NCBI GenBank assembly: GCA_944324845.1
Contig: CALUXX010000001.1
Location: 372,001 to 436,000, forward strand
Direction of reading: 5' to 3'
DNA length: 64,000 bases
Source: Candidatus Gastranaerophilales bacterium
GTDB lineage: Bacteria; Cyanobacteriota; Vampirovibrionia; Gastranaerophilales; Gastranaerophilaceae
Part shown: positions 28,801 to 38,090 of the stretch, one piece after another
Layout: each line of letters starts with the position of its first letter
Numbering within the stretch: the first letter of the stretch is position 1
Position numbers and translations under genes: made by a program
Notes under the pieces: model-generated
The model's database searches: none
Seen by the model: only the letters and a program-made list of their open reading frames with translations
Told to the model about the DNA's origin: nothing

Positions 28801-29247
28801 TTAGTATTTTATCTTTCTGTCTATCTCTCTTTGTTGATCTTTTTTTGCTAAAGTTTCTCGCTTGTCATATAATTTTTTACCTTTCGCTAATCCGATTTCT
28901 ACTTTAGCAAATCCCTTTTGTATAAACACTTCTAACGGTACTATTGTGTATCCGTCTTTTTTTATTTTTGAATGCATTTTTAATATTTCTTTTTTAGTCA
29001 AAAGTAATTTTCTTACTCTGTCTGCTTTATGATTAAATCTGTTTCCCTGTTCGTATGGCGAGATATGACAGTTGTATAGAAATATTTCATTATCTTCAAT
29101 TCTGCAAAAGCTATCTTTTAAGTTTATTGCATTCTTTCTGATTGATTTTATTTCTGTTCCTGTCAATACAATTCCGGCTACATATTTATCAAAAATCGTG
29201 TAGTCGTGAAAGGCTTTTCTGTTTGTTGTAATTACTTTTTTCTCCAT
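28801..29247 (-). CDS. smpB: SsrA-binding protein SmpB
   Basis: Binds tmRNA and brings it to stalled ribosomes. Signatures: NRKAFHDY at the N-terminus, GIVLTGTEIKSIR, the HISPYEQGN segment and a basic C-terminal tail with KKLYDKRETLAKKD. 148 aa is normal. No tmRNA gene is visible here. The ATG has no Shine-Dalgarno; TGA-TATAAT ends 6 nt before it, so the message may be leaderless. Confidence 0.95.
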   Translation of the reverse strand: MEKKVITTNRKAFHDYTIFDKYVAGIVLTGTEIKSIRKNAINLKDSFCRIEDNEIFLYNCHISPYEQGNRFNHKADRVRKLLLTKKEILKMHSKIKKDGYTIVPLEVFIQKGFAKVEIGLAKGKKLYDKRETLAKKDQQREIDRKIKY

Positions 29248-29253
29248 AATTTG

Positions 29254-29262
29254 ATTATATCA
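29254..29262 (-). promoter_or_regulatory. Extended -10 promoter abutting smpB
   Basis: On the minus strand TG-A-TATAAT lies with 6 nt (CAAATT) between its last base and the smpB ATG. No -35 consensus is seen, as expected of extended -10 promoters. Confidence 0.45.
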
Positions 29263-29268
29263 CAGAGA

Positions 29269-30021
29269 TTATTTTTTTGACCTTGCCTGTTGTAATATTT
29301 TGGTAAGTTCTGTTTCTATTATTTTTATTTTGTCAGGGTATTTATATGGATTAGAAGTTATTGCATTCTCGCTATATTTTGTTTCGCTATATGGTGTTCT
29401 ATTTAGTTTTCTCATATAGTGTTTGGCAAATTGATTTGCGTTTTCTTCTTTCATTAGACCATATCTGAAAAATTGCAGGGTGTCTATTTTTTCTTCTTGT
29501 GAAAGTGGTTTTAAATACTTTGCTAATTTTTTTGTATTTATTTCTCCAATTATATTAATTTCGTTATTAAAAAATTCTTGAGCAGGTTTTAGATTTTCCC
29601 CTTTATTAAACATTGCGATTTCTCTTGCAAAAATTTTAGGATTTAGTATTTCGGTAAAGAAATCTTGTGTCATTCTTAGTAATGATTTCATTGTTGTACT
29701 TTTTACTTTGTCAGAATTTATGTTCTTAGGAAAAATTGTAAAATATCCTGCACACACACTATTTTCGTCAACTATATGTCGCATTTCGCCTGTTGTTGAC
29801 CATTCATCATAATAATTTACAGGAATTTTGTTACCTGCGCTTTTTTGCAACAGTTTTGAAAATCTGAATCGAGACATTTCACCATCTGTAAAATTCTTTT
29901 TTAGAATTTCGTGAAATTCATCGTTCATTTTGATTGCTCGTTCCAAGCGCTCGGATGTTGTTCCTTTTGCTATTTTTAAAGGAAGAAATGTTTTTTTAGG
30001 GTCTATTTTAAATGTAATCAT
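29269..30021 (-). CDS. Unknown protein, 250 aa, possibly clade-specific
   Basis: No family recognised. The sequence is soluble, Lys/Asn-rich and largely helical by eye, begins with FKIDPKKTFLPLKIAKGTTSERLERA and contains a long middle part with FFTEILNPKIFAREIAMF and a C-terminal charged helix. It has no signal peptide or TM segment. It ends 21 nt before smpB and starts 32 nt after the oppF-like gene, so it may share their transcript. No clear Shine-Dalgarno is seen. Conserved-looking proteins of this type are common in Gastranaerophilales genomes, but I cannot name a function. Confidence 0.65.
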   Translation of the reverse strand: MITFKIDPKKTFLPLKIAKGTTSERLERAIKMNDEFHEILKKNFTDGEMSRFRFSKLLQKSAGNKIPVNYYDEWSTTGEMRHIVDENSVCAGYFTIFPKNINSDKVKSTTMKSLLRMTQDFFTEILNPKIFAREIAMFNKGENLKPAQEFFNNEINIIGEINTKKLAKYLKPLSQEEKIDTLQFFRYGLMKEENANQFAKHYMRKLNRTPYSETKYSENAITSNPYKYPDKIKIIETELTKILQQARSKK

Positions 30022-30053
30022 ATTTAATCTAAAACTTGTAAAAATATATTTTG

Positions 30054-31022
30054 CTAGTTATATAAAAAACATTTACAAATATGGTTTTCAGAAAAAGTCG
30101 CAATATTAGGAGTTTCTGTTTTGCATTTGTCAAATACGTATGGACATCTTGTGTGAAATTTGCAGCCTTGCGGCAAGTTTTCAGGAGATGGTAGTTCTCC
30201 ATATAGTTGAATTTTTTCTTTTGTTTTGTCAGGATTAAGTTCAGGGGCTGAACTTAGCAGTGCTTTTGTATATGGGTGTTTGGGGTTTGTAAAGATTTCA
30301 TCTGTTTTTCCCATTTCTACAATTTCTCCAAGATACATTATTGCTATTTTGTCTGAGATATATTTTATTACGCTTAAATCATGTGATATGAATAAAATTG
30401 TTAAATTTAACTCATTTTTTAATTCTTTTAGCAGGTTTATAATTTGAGCTTGGATACTAACATCAAGTGCACTTACAGGCTCATCTGCTATTATTATTTG
30501 AGGTTCCAATACAAGTGCTCTTGCTATTGCTATTCTTTGTCTTTGACCTCCTGAAAATTCATGTGGATATCTTTTTAAGCAATCTTCATCAAGTCCGACA
30601 CTATGTACTTTTTTTATTACAATTTCATCAATTTCATTTTTGTTTAATTCTGTATTTATCTCAAGCGGCTCCCTTAGTATTTGTCCTATTTTCATTTTAG
30701 GGTTAAGGCTTGCATATGGGTTTTGAAATATCATTTGAATTTTTTTATAAAAATTCTTTAATTCTTTTCTTTTGTGCAAATTTTCGACATTTTGGTTATC
30801 TACAATGATTTCACCTGATTTTGGTTCGATAAGTTTCATAATAGCTTTTGCAAGTGTTGATTTTCCACATCCTGATTCACCTGCAATCGCCAGAATTTCA
30901 CCTTTATCAGCACTTAGGGTCACTCCATTAACTGCATAAACATTTTTTATTCCTCCAAAAATATTTTTCTTGGATTGATATATTACTTCTAAGTTTTTTA
31001 CTTCTAATACTTTTTCTGTCAT
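30054..31022 (-). CDS. Oligopeptide/dipeptide ABC transporter ATPase (OppF/DppF-like)
   Basis: Cytoplasmic ATPase of a peptide importer. Walker A is GESGCGKST, signature SGGQRQR, Walker B IIADEP, and the C-terminal Oligo_HPY extension holds cysteines (CKFHTRCPYVFDKC) typical of OppD/F; a [4Fe-4S] site is known in some relatives. 322 aa is normal. The other parts (permeases, binding protein, OppD) are not in the neighbourhood, so the gene is an orphan locally. It follows a 48-nt gap after the lpd-like gene on the same strand. Confidence 0.92.
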   Translation of the reverse strand: MTEKVLEVKNLEVIYQSKKNIFGGIKNVYAVNGVTLSADKGEILAIAGESGCGKSTLAKAIMKLIEPKSGEIIVDNQNVENLHKRKELKNFYKKIQMIFQNPYASLNPKMKIGQILREPLEINTELNKNEIDEIVIKKVHSVGLDEDCLKRYPHEFSGGQRQRIAIARALVLEPQIIIADEPVSALDVSIQAQIINLLKELKNELNLTILFISHDLSVIKYISDKIAIMYLGEIVEMGKTDEIFTNPKHPYTKALLSSAPELNPDKTKEKIQLYGELPSPENLPQGCKFHTRCPYVFDKCKTETPNIATFSENHICKCFLYN

Positions 31023-31070
31023 ATTGTGATTTTATTTTAGTTTTTTCGGATATTCAATTATCCTATAGTT

Positions 31071-32312
31071 TTAATTAATTTTGAATAAACTTTCAAAGAT
31101 TCCTTCTGAGTATGTCGGATGGGCAAAACAAACTTCTTTTAACTTATCTATCGTTATATCGTTTTGCATTGCAATAAGAACCTGTTGTAGTAATGAAGAT
31201 GCTTCTTTTGAAACTATATGGACACCTATTATTTTTTTATCTTGAGTAAGTAATTTGATAAATCCTTCGGTTTCATTATCACAAAGTGATTTGCCAAGAG
31301 CTGAAATGAGTGTAGTTGTTTTTTCAAAAGTTCCTGCTTCCAAGTCTTGTTCTCTTTTTCCTGCCCAGGCAATTTCCGGTGTTCCATATATTACAGACGG
31401 TGTTAAATCTTTTCTGAACGGAATTAAATCTGTTTCTTCTATCGCTTCTTTTATCGCAAAGTGAGCAAGTTGAATTTGTCCTGTTACATCTCCAATGTAT
31501 TTTACTCCATCAACTTTATTGTCTATGATATTTGGAATTCTGCCTGTTGCAACTAAGATTTTTTCAGGGTGTAAAACTTCCTCATTAGATAATGTAACTT
31601 CTTTGTTTTCTATTTTTTTTATTGATGTATTTAGATAAAATGGTATTTTTTTAGTTTTAAAAATTCTTTCAACTCGTTTAGAAACTTCAATATCTGCAAT
31701 AGGTAGCAAGTGTTGTGCCATTTCTATTATTGTTGTTTGAACTCCAAAATTAGACATTATTCTTGCCCATTCAAGTCCGATAGCACCTGAGCCGACTATT
31801 AATATACTTTTGGGTAATGTTTGCAAGTTTAGTATGTCATCTGAAGATAAAATGAATTCTCCGTCAAATTCAAGACCTTTTATTATTCTTGGAGATGAAC
31901 CTGTTGCACAAATTATTTTTTTGCAGTTATATTTTTCACTCTTAGTTGAAATCTCATTTTCATTTTCGATTTTTGCTTCTTCTTTTATTAACTTAACTTT
32001 AGCATTTTTGAGTGCAAGTTCGATACCTTTTCGAAGTTTTTCTATAACTTGTGTTTTTCTTTCTTGAACTTTTGAATAATCAAGCTTAACTTCGCCTGTG
32101 CATATTCCAAGTTCTGTACAGTTAATAGTTTGGGCATAAACTTCTGATGAATGTAAAATGCTTTTGGTTGGAATACAACCTTTATTTAGGCAAACTCCGC
32201 CAATTTCGTCCTTTTCAAATAAAACAACACTTTTGCCTTTATTTGCAGCGTGCAAAGCTGCTGTATAGCCTCCCGGACCTGCTCCTACTATTCCTATATC
32301 AAACTCTTCCAT
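31071..32312 (-). CDS. Dihydrolipoamide dehydrogenase-like flavoprotein
   Basis: FAD/NAD disulfide oxidoreductase. N-terminal FAD loop GIVGAGPGGYTAA, redox-active CLNKGCIPTKS, NAD-binding GSGAIGLEWARI, second FAD motif GDVTGQIQLAHFA, and the C-terminal HPTYSE catalytic His/Glu. About 413 aa against 460-475 for usual Lpd, because several loops in the middle are short. No 2-oxoacid dehydrogenase E1/E2 genes lie nearby, so the electron partner is open. I choose the ATG at 32312 because AAGG is well placed; a GTG at 32318 is also in frame. It lies 14 nt after alr. Confidence 0.87.
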   Translation of the reverse strand: MEEFDIGIVGAGPGGYTAALHAANKGKSVVLFEKDEIGGVCLNKGCIPTKSILHSSEVYAQTINCTELGICTGEVKLDYSKVQERKTQVIEKLRKGIELALKNAKVKLIKEEAKIENENEISTKSEKYNCKKIICATGSSPRIIKGLEFDGEFILSSDDILNLQTLPKSILIVGSGAIGLEWARIMSNFGVQTTIIEMAQHLLPIADIEVSKRVERIFKTKKIPFYLNTSIKKIENKEVTLSNEEVLHPEKILVATGRIPNIIDNKVDGVKYIGDVTGQIQLAHFAIKEAIEETDLIPFRKDLTPSVIYGTPEIAWAGKREQDLEAGTFEKTTTLISALGKSLCDNETEGFIKLLTQDKKIIGVHIVSKEASSLLQQVLIAMQNDITIDKLKEVCFAHPTYSEGIFESLFKIN

Positions 32313-32326
32313 ATTCACCTTTTATT

Positions 32327-33448
32327 TTATCTTGTATAAACTCTTGGTAATCTTACTTTTAGTCTGCAAGTTAATTCGTAGTTTATTGTGTTCAATAATT
32401 TTGCCCATTCATCTATTGAATGGTTTTCATCAAGAAGTGTTATAATATCTCCGACATTTGCATTAGCATCGGTTATATCAAACATCATTTGATCCATTGT
32501 TATATTGCCGACTTGCGGAACTTCAACACCGTTTACAACACCTTTAATTTTATTCGATAAAAGTCTTGGTACTCCATCTGCATATCCGATTGGAACAGTT
32601 GCAATGGTTCTGTTACCTTTTGCGGTGTATGTGTGACAGTAACTTACACCTTCTCCATTTTTAGCTGTGTGAATATTTACAATTCTACCTTTTAGAGAAA
32701 TCAGTTGTTTCAATTTTGGCTTTTTAAATTCAATATTTGGAAAATCAGGATATAAGCCGTATAATGATATTCCTATTCTTCTCATATTTGAATTTGGAAC
32801 ATTATAACAAATGCTTCCTGCTGTATTTAGAATGTGTAATAACAAACCTTCTGTATTTGAGTTATCGATTACGTAATTCCATTTGTTAATTTGTTCTTGA
32901 GTTTTATCAAGTTCTTCAGCTGCAGCAAGGTGAGTGAAAATTCCTTGTAGATTAATGTATGGAGTGTTTTGAACTTCTTTAATGAAATCTATTGCATCTT
33001 CTACTCTTACACCAATTCTATTCATGCCTGTATCAAGTTTAATGTGAACTTTTGGTTTTGTCCCTGTTCTTATGAAAGCTTGTTCACATGCTTTTATATG
33101 TTCTTTTGAAAAAATTGCAATACTTAAATCGTTTTTTACTGCGCTTTCTACTGCCCAAACCGGAACAGCACCAAGTACAAGAATTTCGCAGTTAATATTA
33201 GCATTTCTAAGGTCAACGCCTTCATCGATAGACGCAACTCCAAGCATATCAATTCCTGATGCTAAAATTGTTGGGGCTAACATTACAGAGCCATGCCCGT
33301 ATGCGTCGGCTTTTACTACTCCAAGTAGTTTCGTTCCTGTTGGAATATTTGATTTAATCTCTTTAATATTGTTTTCTAAATTTGAAATATTAATCTCTAC
33401 CCAAGCATCTCTGTGTATGTTTATATTTGTTTGTCTCGTGTTTTTCAT
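32327..33448 (-). CDS. alr: Alanine racemase
   Basis: PLP enzyme making D-alanine for peptidoglycan. VVKADAYGHG carries the Schiff-base lysine, KLDTGMNRIGV the substrate strand, GVSYCHTYTAKG the region of the catalytic tyrosine, and VPIGYADGVPR the phosphate-binding loop. 373 aa is normal. No Shine-Dalgarno precedes the ATG; a strong promoter ends 9 nt upstream, which predicts a very short leader. First gene of a minus run with lpd-like and oppF-like. Confidence 0.95.
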   Translation of the reverse strand: MKNTRQTNINIHRDAWVEINISNLENNIKEIKSNIPTGTKLLGVVKADAYGHGSVMLAPTILASGIDMLGVASIDEGVDLRNANINCEILVLGAVPVWAVESAVKNDLSIAIFSKEHIKACEQAFIRTGTKPKVHIKLDTGMNRIGVRVEDAIDFIKEVQNTPYINLQGIFTHLAAAEELDKTQEQINKWNYVIDNSNTEGLLLHILNTAGSICYNVPNSNMRRIGISLYGLYPDFPNIEFKKPKLKQLISLKGRIVNIHTAKNGEGVSYCHTYTAKGNRTIATVPIGYADGVPRLLSNKIKGVVNGVEVPQVGNITMDQMMFDITDANANVGDIITLLDENHSIDEWAKLLNTINYELTCRLKVRLPRVYTR

Positions 33449-33457
33449 AATAAATTT

Positions 33458-33486
33458 AGTATAGGATAAAATTTAAAAATCTTCAA
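33458..33486 (-). promoter_or_regulatory. Promoter of alr, very close to the start codon
   Basis: On the minus strand TTGAAG (33486-33481), a 17-nt spacer and TATACT (33463-33458). Only 9 nt separate the -10 from the ATG at 33448, leaving a predicted leader of about 0-3 nt. Confidence 0.6.
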
Positions 33487-33545
33487 TTTGTAATATTTAG
33501 AAATCAAAATTAAATTGTGATAAAATAATTTTGTGGAAGTAGATT

Positions 33546-34535
33546 ATGGATTTTGTAAGCGTAATTGAGTCATATATTCCAAATTTTGGAGAACTTTTAG
33601 GTGCTCCTAAATTCCTTATTGAACAAATTTATTTCTTGCCTGATTTTATAAAGCAGGCATTCATTGAGGCTTTGTATTTTGTTCCTTTATTATATTTCTT
33701 GTACTTTGCGATTGAAATTATTGAACATTTATTTATGTGGAAAGTACCTATTCTTATCAAACTTATAAAGAAATTGGGTCCATTCTTTGGTAGTTTTATA
33801 TCTATTATTCCGGAATGCGGATTTCAGGTTATCGCAAGTACATATTATTCCAGAAAACTTATTACGCGTGGTACTTTAATGACATTTTTTGTATCTTGTT
33901 CTGACGATGCGTATCCTATTTTGTTTTTAAATCCTGAAAAAACTGATGTTATTGTACCTATTATTATTATTAAAGTTATATTGGCAATACTTGTTTGGTT
34001 AGCTGTTGACTCAATGATTATTTTTATGAAAAAGCCAACTGAGGAAGTTAATGCTGTTAATATAGAACTTAATGAAGATGCTTGTTGTCATCACAAATTG
34101 TCTTCTTTAAGAGAGGCTGAAGTAGGTTGGGGACATCCTTGGAATCATACGCTTAATATGTTTTTCTTTGTTGCTATAGCTCTATCTATATATTATTCGG
34201 CTGTAAACTCACTGGGTAGTGGTACAAATGTTGCAAGAATGTTAATGTATAATACTCCTATTCAAGTTTTAGGGTGTGCAATTTTTGGTCTTATTCCATC
34301 TTGTGCAGCTTCTGTATTTTTATCTATCGCTTATTTAAAAGGAGCAATAAGTTTTGCAGCATTTCTTGCAGGTCTTATTACAACAACAGGCGTAGGACTT
34401 TTATCTTTGGCAAGTCATAGTAAGAAAAATCTGGATACTTTAGCAATTACTTTTATCCTTCTTGTTGTTGGGGTTGCGGTTGGGGTTTTATTCTCCGTTA
34501 TGCCGGTTCCTCGAATTCCGTTATTTACAAGTTAA
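33546..34535 (+). CDS. ArsP_2-type 10-TM putative heavy-metal exporter, copy 1
   Basis: Multi-pass inner-membrane protein of 329 aa in two halves. Conserved loop residues recur in each half: IIPECGFQVIASTYYSR and LIPSCAASVFLS, with an acidic SCSDDAYPI segment. Between the halves is a soluble loop containing ACCHHK, a likely metal-binding site. The pattern fits ArsP_2 (putative manganese/heavy-metal exporters), recognised from memory. It is followed after 9 nt by a paralogue. No Shine-Dalgarno as strong as elsewhere; GTGGAAG lies upstream. An extended -10 (TGATAAAAT) is at 33518-33526. Confidence 0.8.
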   Translation: MDFVSVIESYIPNFGELLGAPKFLIEQIYFLPDFIKQAFIEALYFVPLLYFLYFAIEIIEHLFMWKVPILIKLIKKLGPFFGSFISIIPECGFQVIASTYYSRKLITRGTLMTFFVSCSDDAYPILFLNPEKTDVIVPIIIIKVILAILVWLAVDSMIIFMKKPTEEVNAVNIELNEDACCHHKLSSLREAEVGWGHPWNHTLNMFFFVAIALSIYYSAVNSLGSGTNVARMLMYNTPIQVLGCAIFGLIPSCAASVFLSIAYLKGAISFAAFLAGLITTTGVGLLSLASHSKKNLDTLAITFILLVVGVAVGVLFSVMPVPRIPLFTS

Positions 34536-34544
34536 GAGGTTTTT

Positions 34545-35525
34545 ATGGATTTTAATTTTTTAAAAATATTATTTTCTTTGCCTGAGCATTTGATTGAACC
34601 AATTACATTTTTGCCTGATTTTTTGAAAGAGGCATTAATTGAAAGTTTAAATTTACTTCCATTTTTATTTTTAATGTTCGTATTTATAGAGTGGATTGAA
34701 ATTTATTTTACTAAGAAAAAACATTTATTTGTATTTTTTATGAAAAAGGTTGGACCTTTATTCGGAAGTTTATTTGCATCAATTCCTCAATGCGGATTTT
34801 CTGTTATTGCAAGTACTCTTTATACTAGAAGAATATTGAGTCGCGGAACTTTGTTGGCTGTTTATCTTGCGACTTCGGATGAAGCAATTCCGATAATTAT
34901 TTCTGAACCAGCTAAAGCTTATTTGGTTTTACCAATAATTATAATTAAAATTTTTATGGCTATTATTGCAGGGTATCTTGTTGATCTATTCCTTAATTAT
35001 AAGGCAAATGAGCCTGAACAGTTGAATAAAGATGATATTAAACTTCATGAAAAAGGTTGCTGTCATCACGAAATTGATGAAAAACCTAATTCAAATGTTC
35101 TTTGGTTACATCCTATCAAGCATACATTCAATATCTTTGTTTTTATTTTAATTGTTTCTATTTGCTTAGGATATATTTTATCTGTTGTTGGTACAGAAGA
35201 AAATTTAGCGAAATATTGTCTAATTAATTCTCCATTACAGCCAATTATTGCATCGATTATAGGACTTGTTCCAAATTGTGCTATTTCGGTATTGCTTACT
35301 CTTTTATATTTGAAGCATACCATAAGTTTTGGTTCTTTAATTGCAGGTTTATCTTCTGCAGGAGGTTTGGGGTTACTTATATTACTTACTCGAAATAAGG
35401 ATAAAAAAGATACGGCAATTATTATATTTGTTTTAATTTTAATAAGTTCTATTGTCGGAATTATATTACAGAATAATGTTTTCAATATAAATCATATATT
35501 TACAATATTTGGAATAAATGTATAA
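34545..35525 (+). CDS. ArsP_2-type putative heavy-metal exporter, copy 2
   Basis: 326-aa tandem paralogue of the preceding gene with the same architecture: SIPQCGFSVIASTLYTR, a TSDEAIPI segment, a central GCCHHE loop, and GLVPNCAISVLLT in the second half. The two proteins differ in many positions, so the duplication is old. Having two divergent copies side by side suggests a heterodimer or two substrates; metal identity is not deducible. GAGG precedes the ATG. Confidence 0.8.
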   Translation: MDFNFLKILFSLPEHLIEPITFLPDFLKEALIESLNLLPFLFLMFVFIEWIEIYFTKKKHLFVFFMKKVGPLFGSLFASIPQCGFSVIASTLYTRRILSRGTLLAVYLATSDEAIPIIISEPAKAYLVLPIIIIKIFMAIIAGYLVDLFLNYKANEPEQLNKDDIKLHEKGCCHHEIDEKPNSNVLWLHPIKHTFNIFVFILIVSICLGYILSVVGTEENLAKYCLINSPLQPIIASIIGLVPNCAISVLLTLLYLKHTISFGSLIAGLSSAGGLGLLILLTRNKDKKDTAIIIFVLILISSIVGIILQNNVFNINHIFTIFGINV

Positions 35526-35542
35526 TCAGTTTGTGAGGTTTT

Positions 35543-37015
35543 ATGAGTCAGCATAGTGAAAAATTTAATGAAGCTTTCAAGTATCACAAAGAGGGAAATT
35601 TATCCAAAGCATGTGATTTATATATGGAAATTCTTAAAACTGATCCTAATAATGCTCAAGTTTGGGATTTGTTGGGAGTTGTTCATTTTCAACAAAATGA
35701 TTTTTTAGAAGGTGAAGTTTGCATTAAAAAGGCTATTATGCTTGAGCCGAGGGTTTATTATCTTGAAAATCTTGCAAAATTGTATTTAGAAAAAGGTGAT
35801 TTTCTTCAATCAATTTCACTTTATGAAGATATTATTAAAATCAATAATAGTTATGAAAATCTTTTTAATCTTGCAATGGCATATAAAAATGCTCATCAGT
35901 GGGAAAATGCTAAATTAACTTATCAAAAAGCTCTTGAAGTTAATCCAAACGGATATGAATCATATTATAATCTTGCTTATTTAGCCTTTTTTGATAACGA
36001 GCCACAAAAAGCTATAGAATGTTATAAAAAAGTCTTGGAAATTAAACCTGATGATTGGGAAACCACTTATTTTCTTGGTTTAGCTTATATGCAGGTAAAA
36101 GATTATAAAAACGGTTTAGAAGCATTTGAATCAAGATTGTGCAAAAAAAGTGCGATACTTTCACAAGAGAAACTTTACCCCAAATTAATGCGTGATAAGC
36201 CAGAATGGAAAGGTGAAGATTTAAAAGATAAAATTCTTTTTACATATTATGAAGCAGGTTTTGGGGATTTATTGATGTTTTACAGATATATTCCTATTTT
36301 AACTTCTATGTGTAAAAAATTGATAATAAAACCTCAAAAAGAATTGTTGCCATTATTTAGAGAAAATTCCTATGGTGCTGAAATTATTGAAAATTATGAT
36401 TATCAAAAACCTATCTATTTTGATTATCACTTACCATTTTTAAGTATTCCTCATGTTCTAAAATTAGACAGTGAGAAAGTTTTTGTTCACCATGACGATG
36501 GTTATATAAAGCCAAACCCTGAAAAAGTTCAAATTTACAAAGATAAATATTGTCAAAATGATAGTTTTAAAATTGGTATAAAATGGCAAGGAAATACTCA
36601 CTATGATTTAGAAAGAGTTTTACAGGTTGAAGATTTCTTCCAATTATTTGAAATCCCTAATACCAAGTTTTATTCTTTCCAAACATTAGAAGGATCTGAA
36701 GAAATAACTCGCATTAAACAAAAGTATGATATTGTTAATTTAGGCGAAACATTTTCTGATTTTTCAGATACCGCAGGCGCTATGGAAAATATGGATTTGA
36801 TTATTTCAAATGATAGTTCTCTTATTCATTTGGCAGGTGCGATGGGAAAAAGGAGTTTTGTTCTTTTGCCTTATGTTTATAATTGGCGTTGGCATGTTGA
36901 TTTGAGCAAATGCGATTGGTACGATAGTGTTACTATTTTCAGACAAAATGAATTTGGAAACTGGAAAAATGTTTTTGATGAAGTAAAAAATAAAATTATT
37001 GAAATTAAGGAATAA
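35543..37015 (+). CDS. TPR protein with C-terminal GT9-like glycosyltransferase domain
   Basis: 490 aa. Residues about 1-210 hold five to six TPR units (AFKYHKEGNLSKACDLYMEIL, AYKNAHQWENAKLTYQKAL, CYKKVLEIKPDDW). The rest resembles the heptosyltransferase/GT9-like domain often fused to TPRs: LFTYYEAGFGDLLMFYRYIP at the start and NMDLIISNDSSLIHLAGAMGK near the end, the typical nucleotide-sugar site. It probably modifies a surface glycan or protein in the cytoplasm. It lies 17 nt after the second exporter, and its stop overlaps the next ATG, but I prefer a start at 37021 for that gene. Confidence 0.82.
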   Translation: MSQHSEKFNEAFKYHKEGNLSKACDLYMEILKTDPNNAQVWDLLGVVHFQQNDFLEGEVCIKKAIMLEPRVYYLENLAKLYLEKGDFLQSISLYEDIIKINNSYENLFNLAMAYKNAHQWENAKLTYQKALEVNPNGYESYYNLAYLAFFDNEPQKAIECYKKVLEIKPDDWETTYFLGLAYMQVKDYKNGLEAFESRLCKKSAILSQEKLYPKLMRDKPEWKGEDLKDKILFTYYEAGFGDLLMFYRYIPILTSMCKKLIIKPQKELLPLFRENSYGAEIIENYDYQKPIYFDYHLPFLSIPHVLKLDSEKVFVHHDDGYIKPNPEKVQIYKDKYCQNDSFKIGIKWQGNTHYDLERVLQVEDFFQLFEIPNTKFYSFQTLEGSEEITRIKQKYDIVNLGETFSDFSDTAGAMENMDLIISNDSSLIHLAGAMGKRSFVLLPYVYNWRWHVDLSKCDWYDSVTIFRQNEFGNWKNVFDEVKNKIIEIKE

Positions 37016-37020
37016 TGTTG

Positions 37021-38067
37021 ATGGAAAAAATGAAAGCAATACAGTATTATGGTCCAAAAGATATAAGATATGAAGAAGTAACGGTAAAACCTCCGGAATA
37101 TGGTGAAGTTGTTGTAAAAGTTATGTCTGCGCTAACTTGTGGAACGGATGTTAAGACATTTCGAAGAGGTCATCCTGTATTAATTAAAGAAGTTCCATCA
37201 GGGTTTGGACATGAATTTGCAGGGATTATTGAAAAAATAGGACGTGGTGTTGAAGGTTTTAAAGTTGGTGATAGAGTTGTCGCAGCTAATTCAGCGCCTT
37301 GCGGAGAATGCTTTTATTGTAAAAAAGAAGAATTTAACCTATGCGAAAATTTAGATTTATTAAATGGTGCTTATGCTCAGTATATTACTGTTCCTGCAAG
37401 AATTGTAAAAAAGAATATGTTGATATTACCTGATAATTTAAGTTTTGATAGGGCTGCATTTTGTGAACCTTTAGCAAATGTTGTACATGGTGCGCAAAGA
37501 ACAGGAATTAAAGAAGGTGATACTGTTGGTATTATTGGTATTGGTCCGATTGGTTTGATGTTTGCACGTGTTGCAAAACTTATGGGAGCAAGAGTTATTG
37601 TAGCCGGTCGTAATCCGATAAAATTGAAGGCTGCTGAAGAATTTTCTCATGCCGATGAAATAATTGATTTGAAAAAATATCCAAATCCTGTCAAAATTTT
37701 TAAAGAGTTTTCTCAAGAAGGCAAAGGTCTTGATATTGCGATTGAATGTGTTGGATTACCGGAAATTTGGGAGCAAATTTTTGATTGCGTAAGACCGGGC
37801 GGAACTGTGCATTTCTTTGGCGGATGTAAATCAGGTTCTAGGGTTAGCTTTGATACTACAAAAATGCACTATGGCGATTTGAAGTTGATGAGTGTTTTTC
37901 ACCATACCCCAAAATATTTTAGACAAGCTCTTGAATATATTGCATCTGGCGAAATTGAAGTAGAAAAACTTATAACAGCAACTTTACCGCTTGAAAAAAT
38001 AGAATATGCAATGAATGAACATATAAACGGCAGAGCAATTAAATTTTTGATTCACCCTTGGGGATAA
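37021..38067 (+). CDS. Zinc-dependent medium-chain alcohol/polyol dehydrogenase
   Basis: MDR-family oxidoreductase of the sorbitol/threonine dehydrogenase type. Catalytic zinc ligands are in LTCGTDVKTF and GFGHEFAG, the structural zinc cysteines in CGECFYCKKEEFNLC, and the Rossmann motif is GIIGIGPIGLMFARV. It acts with NAD(P) on an unknown secondary alcohol. Start: AAGGAA lies 8 nt before the ATG at 37021, while the ATG at 37015 is only 2 nt away from it; the usual MKAIQYYG start at 37030 is also possible. Co-transcribed with the TPR-GT9 gene, so it might act on a sugar precursor. Confidence 0.88.
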   Translation: MEKMKAIQYYGPKDIRYEEVTVKPPEYGEVVVKVMSALTCGTDVKTFRRGHPVLIKEVPSGFGHEFAGIIEKIGRGVEGFKVGDRVVAANSAPCGECFYCKKEEFNLCENLDLLNGAYAQYITVPARIVKKNMLILPDNLSFDRAAFCEPLANVVHGAQRTGIKEGDTVGIIGIGPIGLMFARVAKLMGARVIVAGRNPIKLKAAEEFSHADEIIDLKKYPNPVKIFKEFSQEGKGLDIAIECVGLPEIWEQIFDCVRPGGTVHFFGGCKSGSRVSFDTTKMHYGDLKLMSVFHHTPKYFRQALEYIASGEIEVEKLITATLPLEKIEYAMNEHINGRAIKFLIHPWG

Positions 38068-38090
38068 TCAGGTGTAAATAATAAAAAGAA

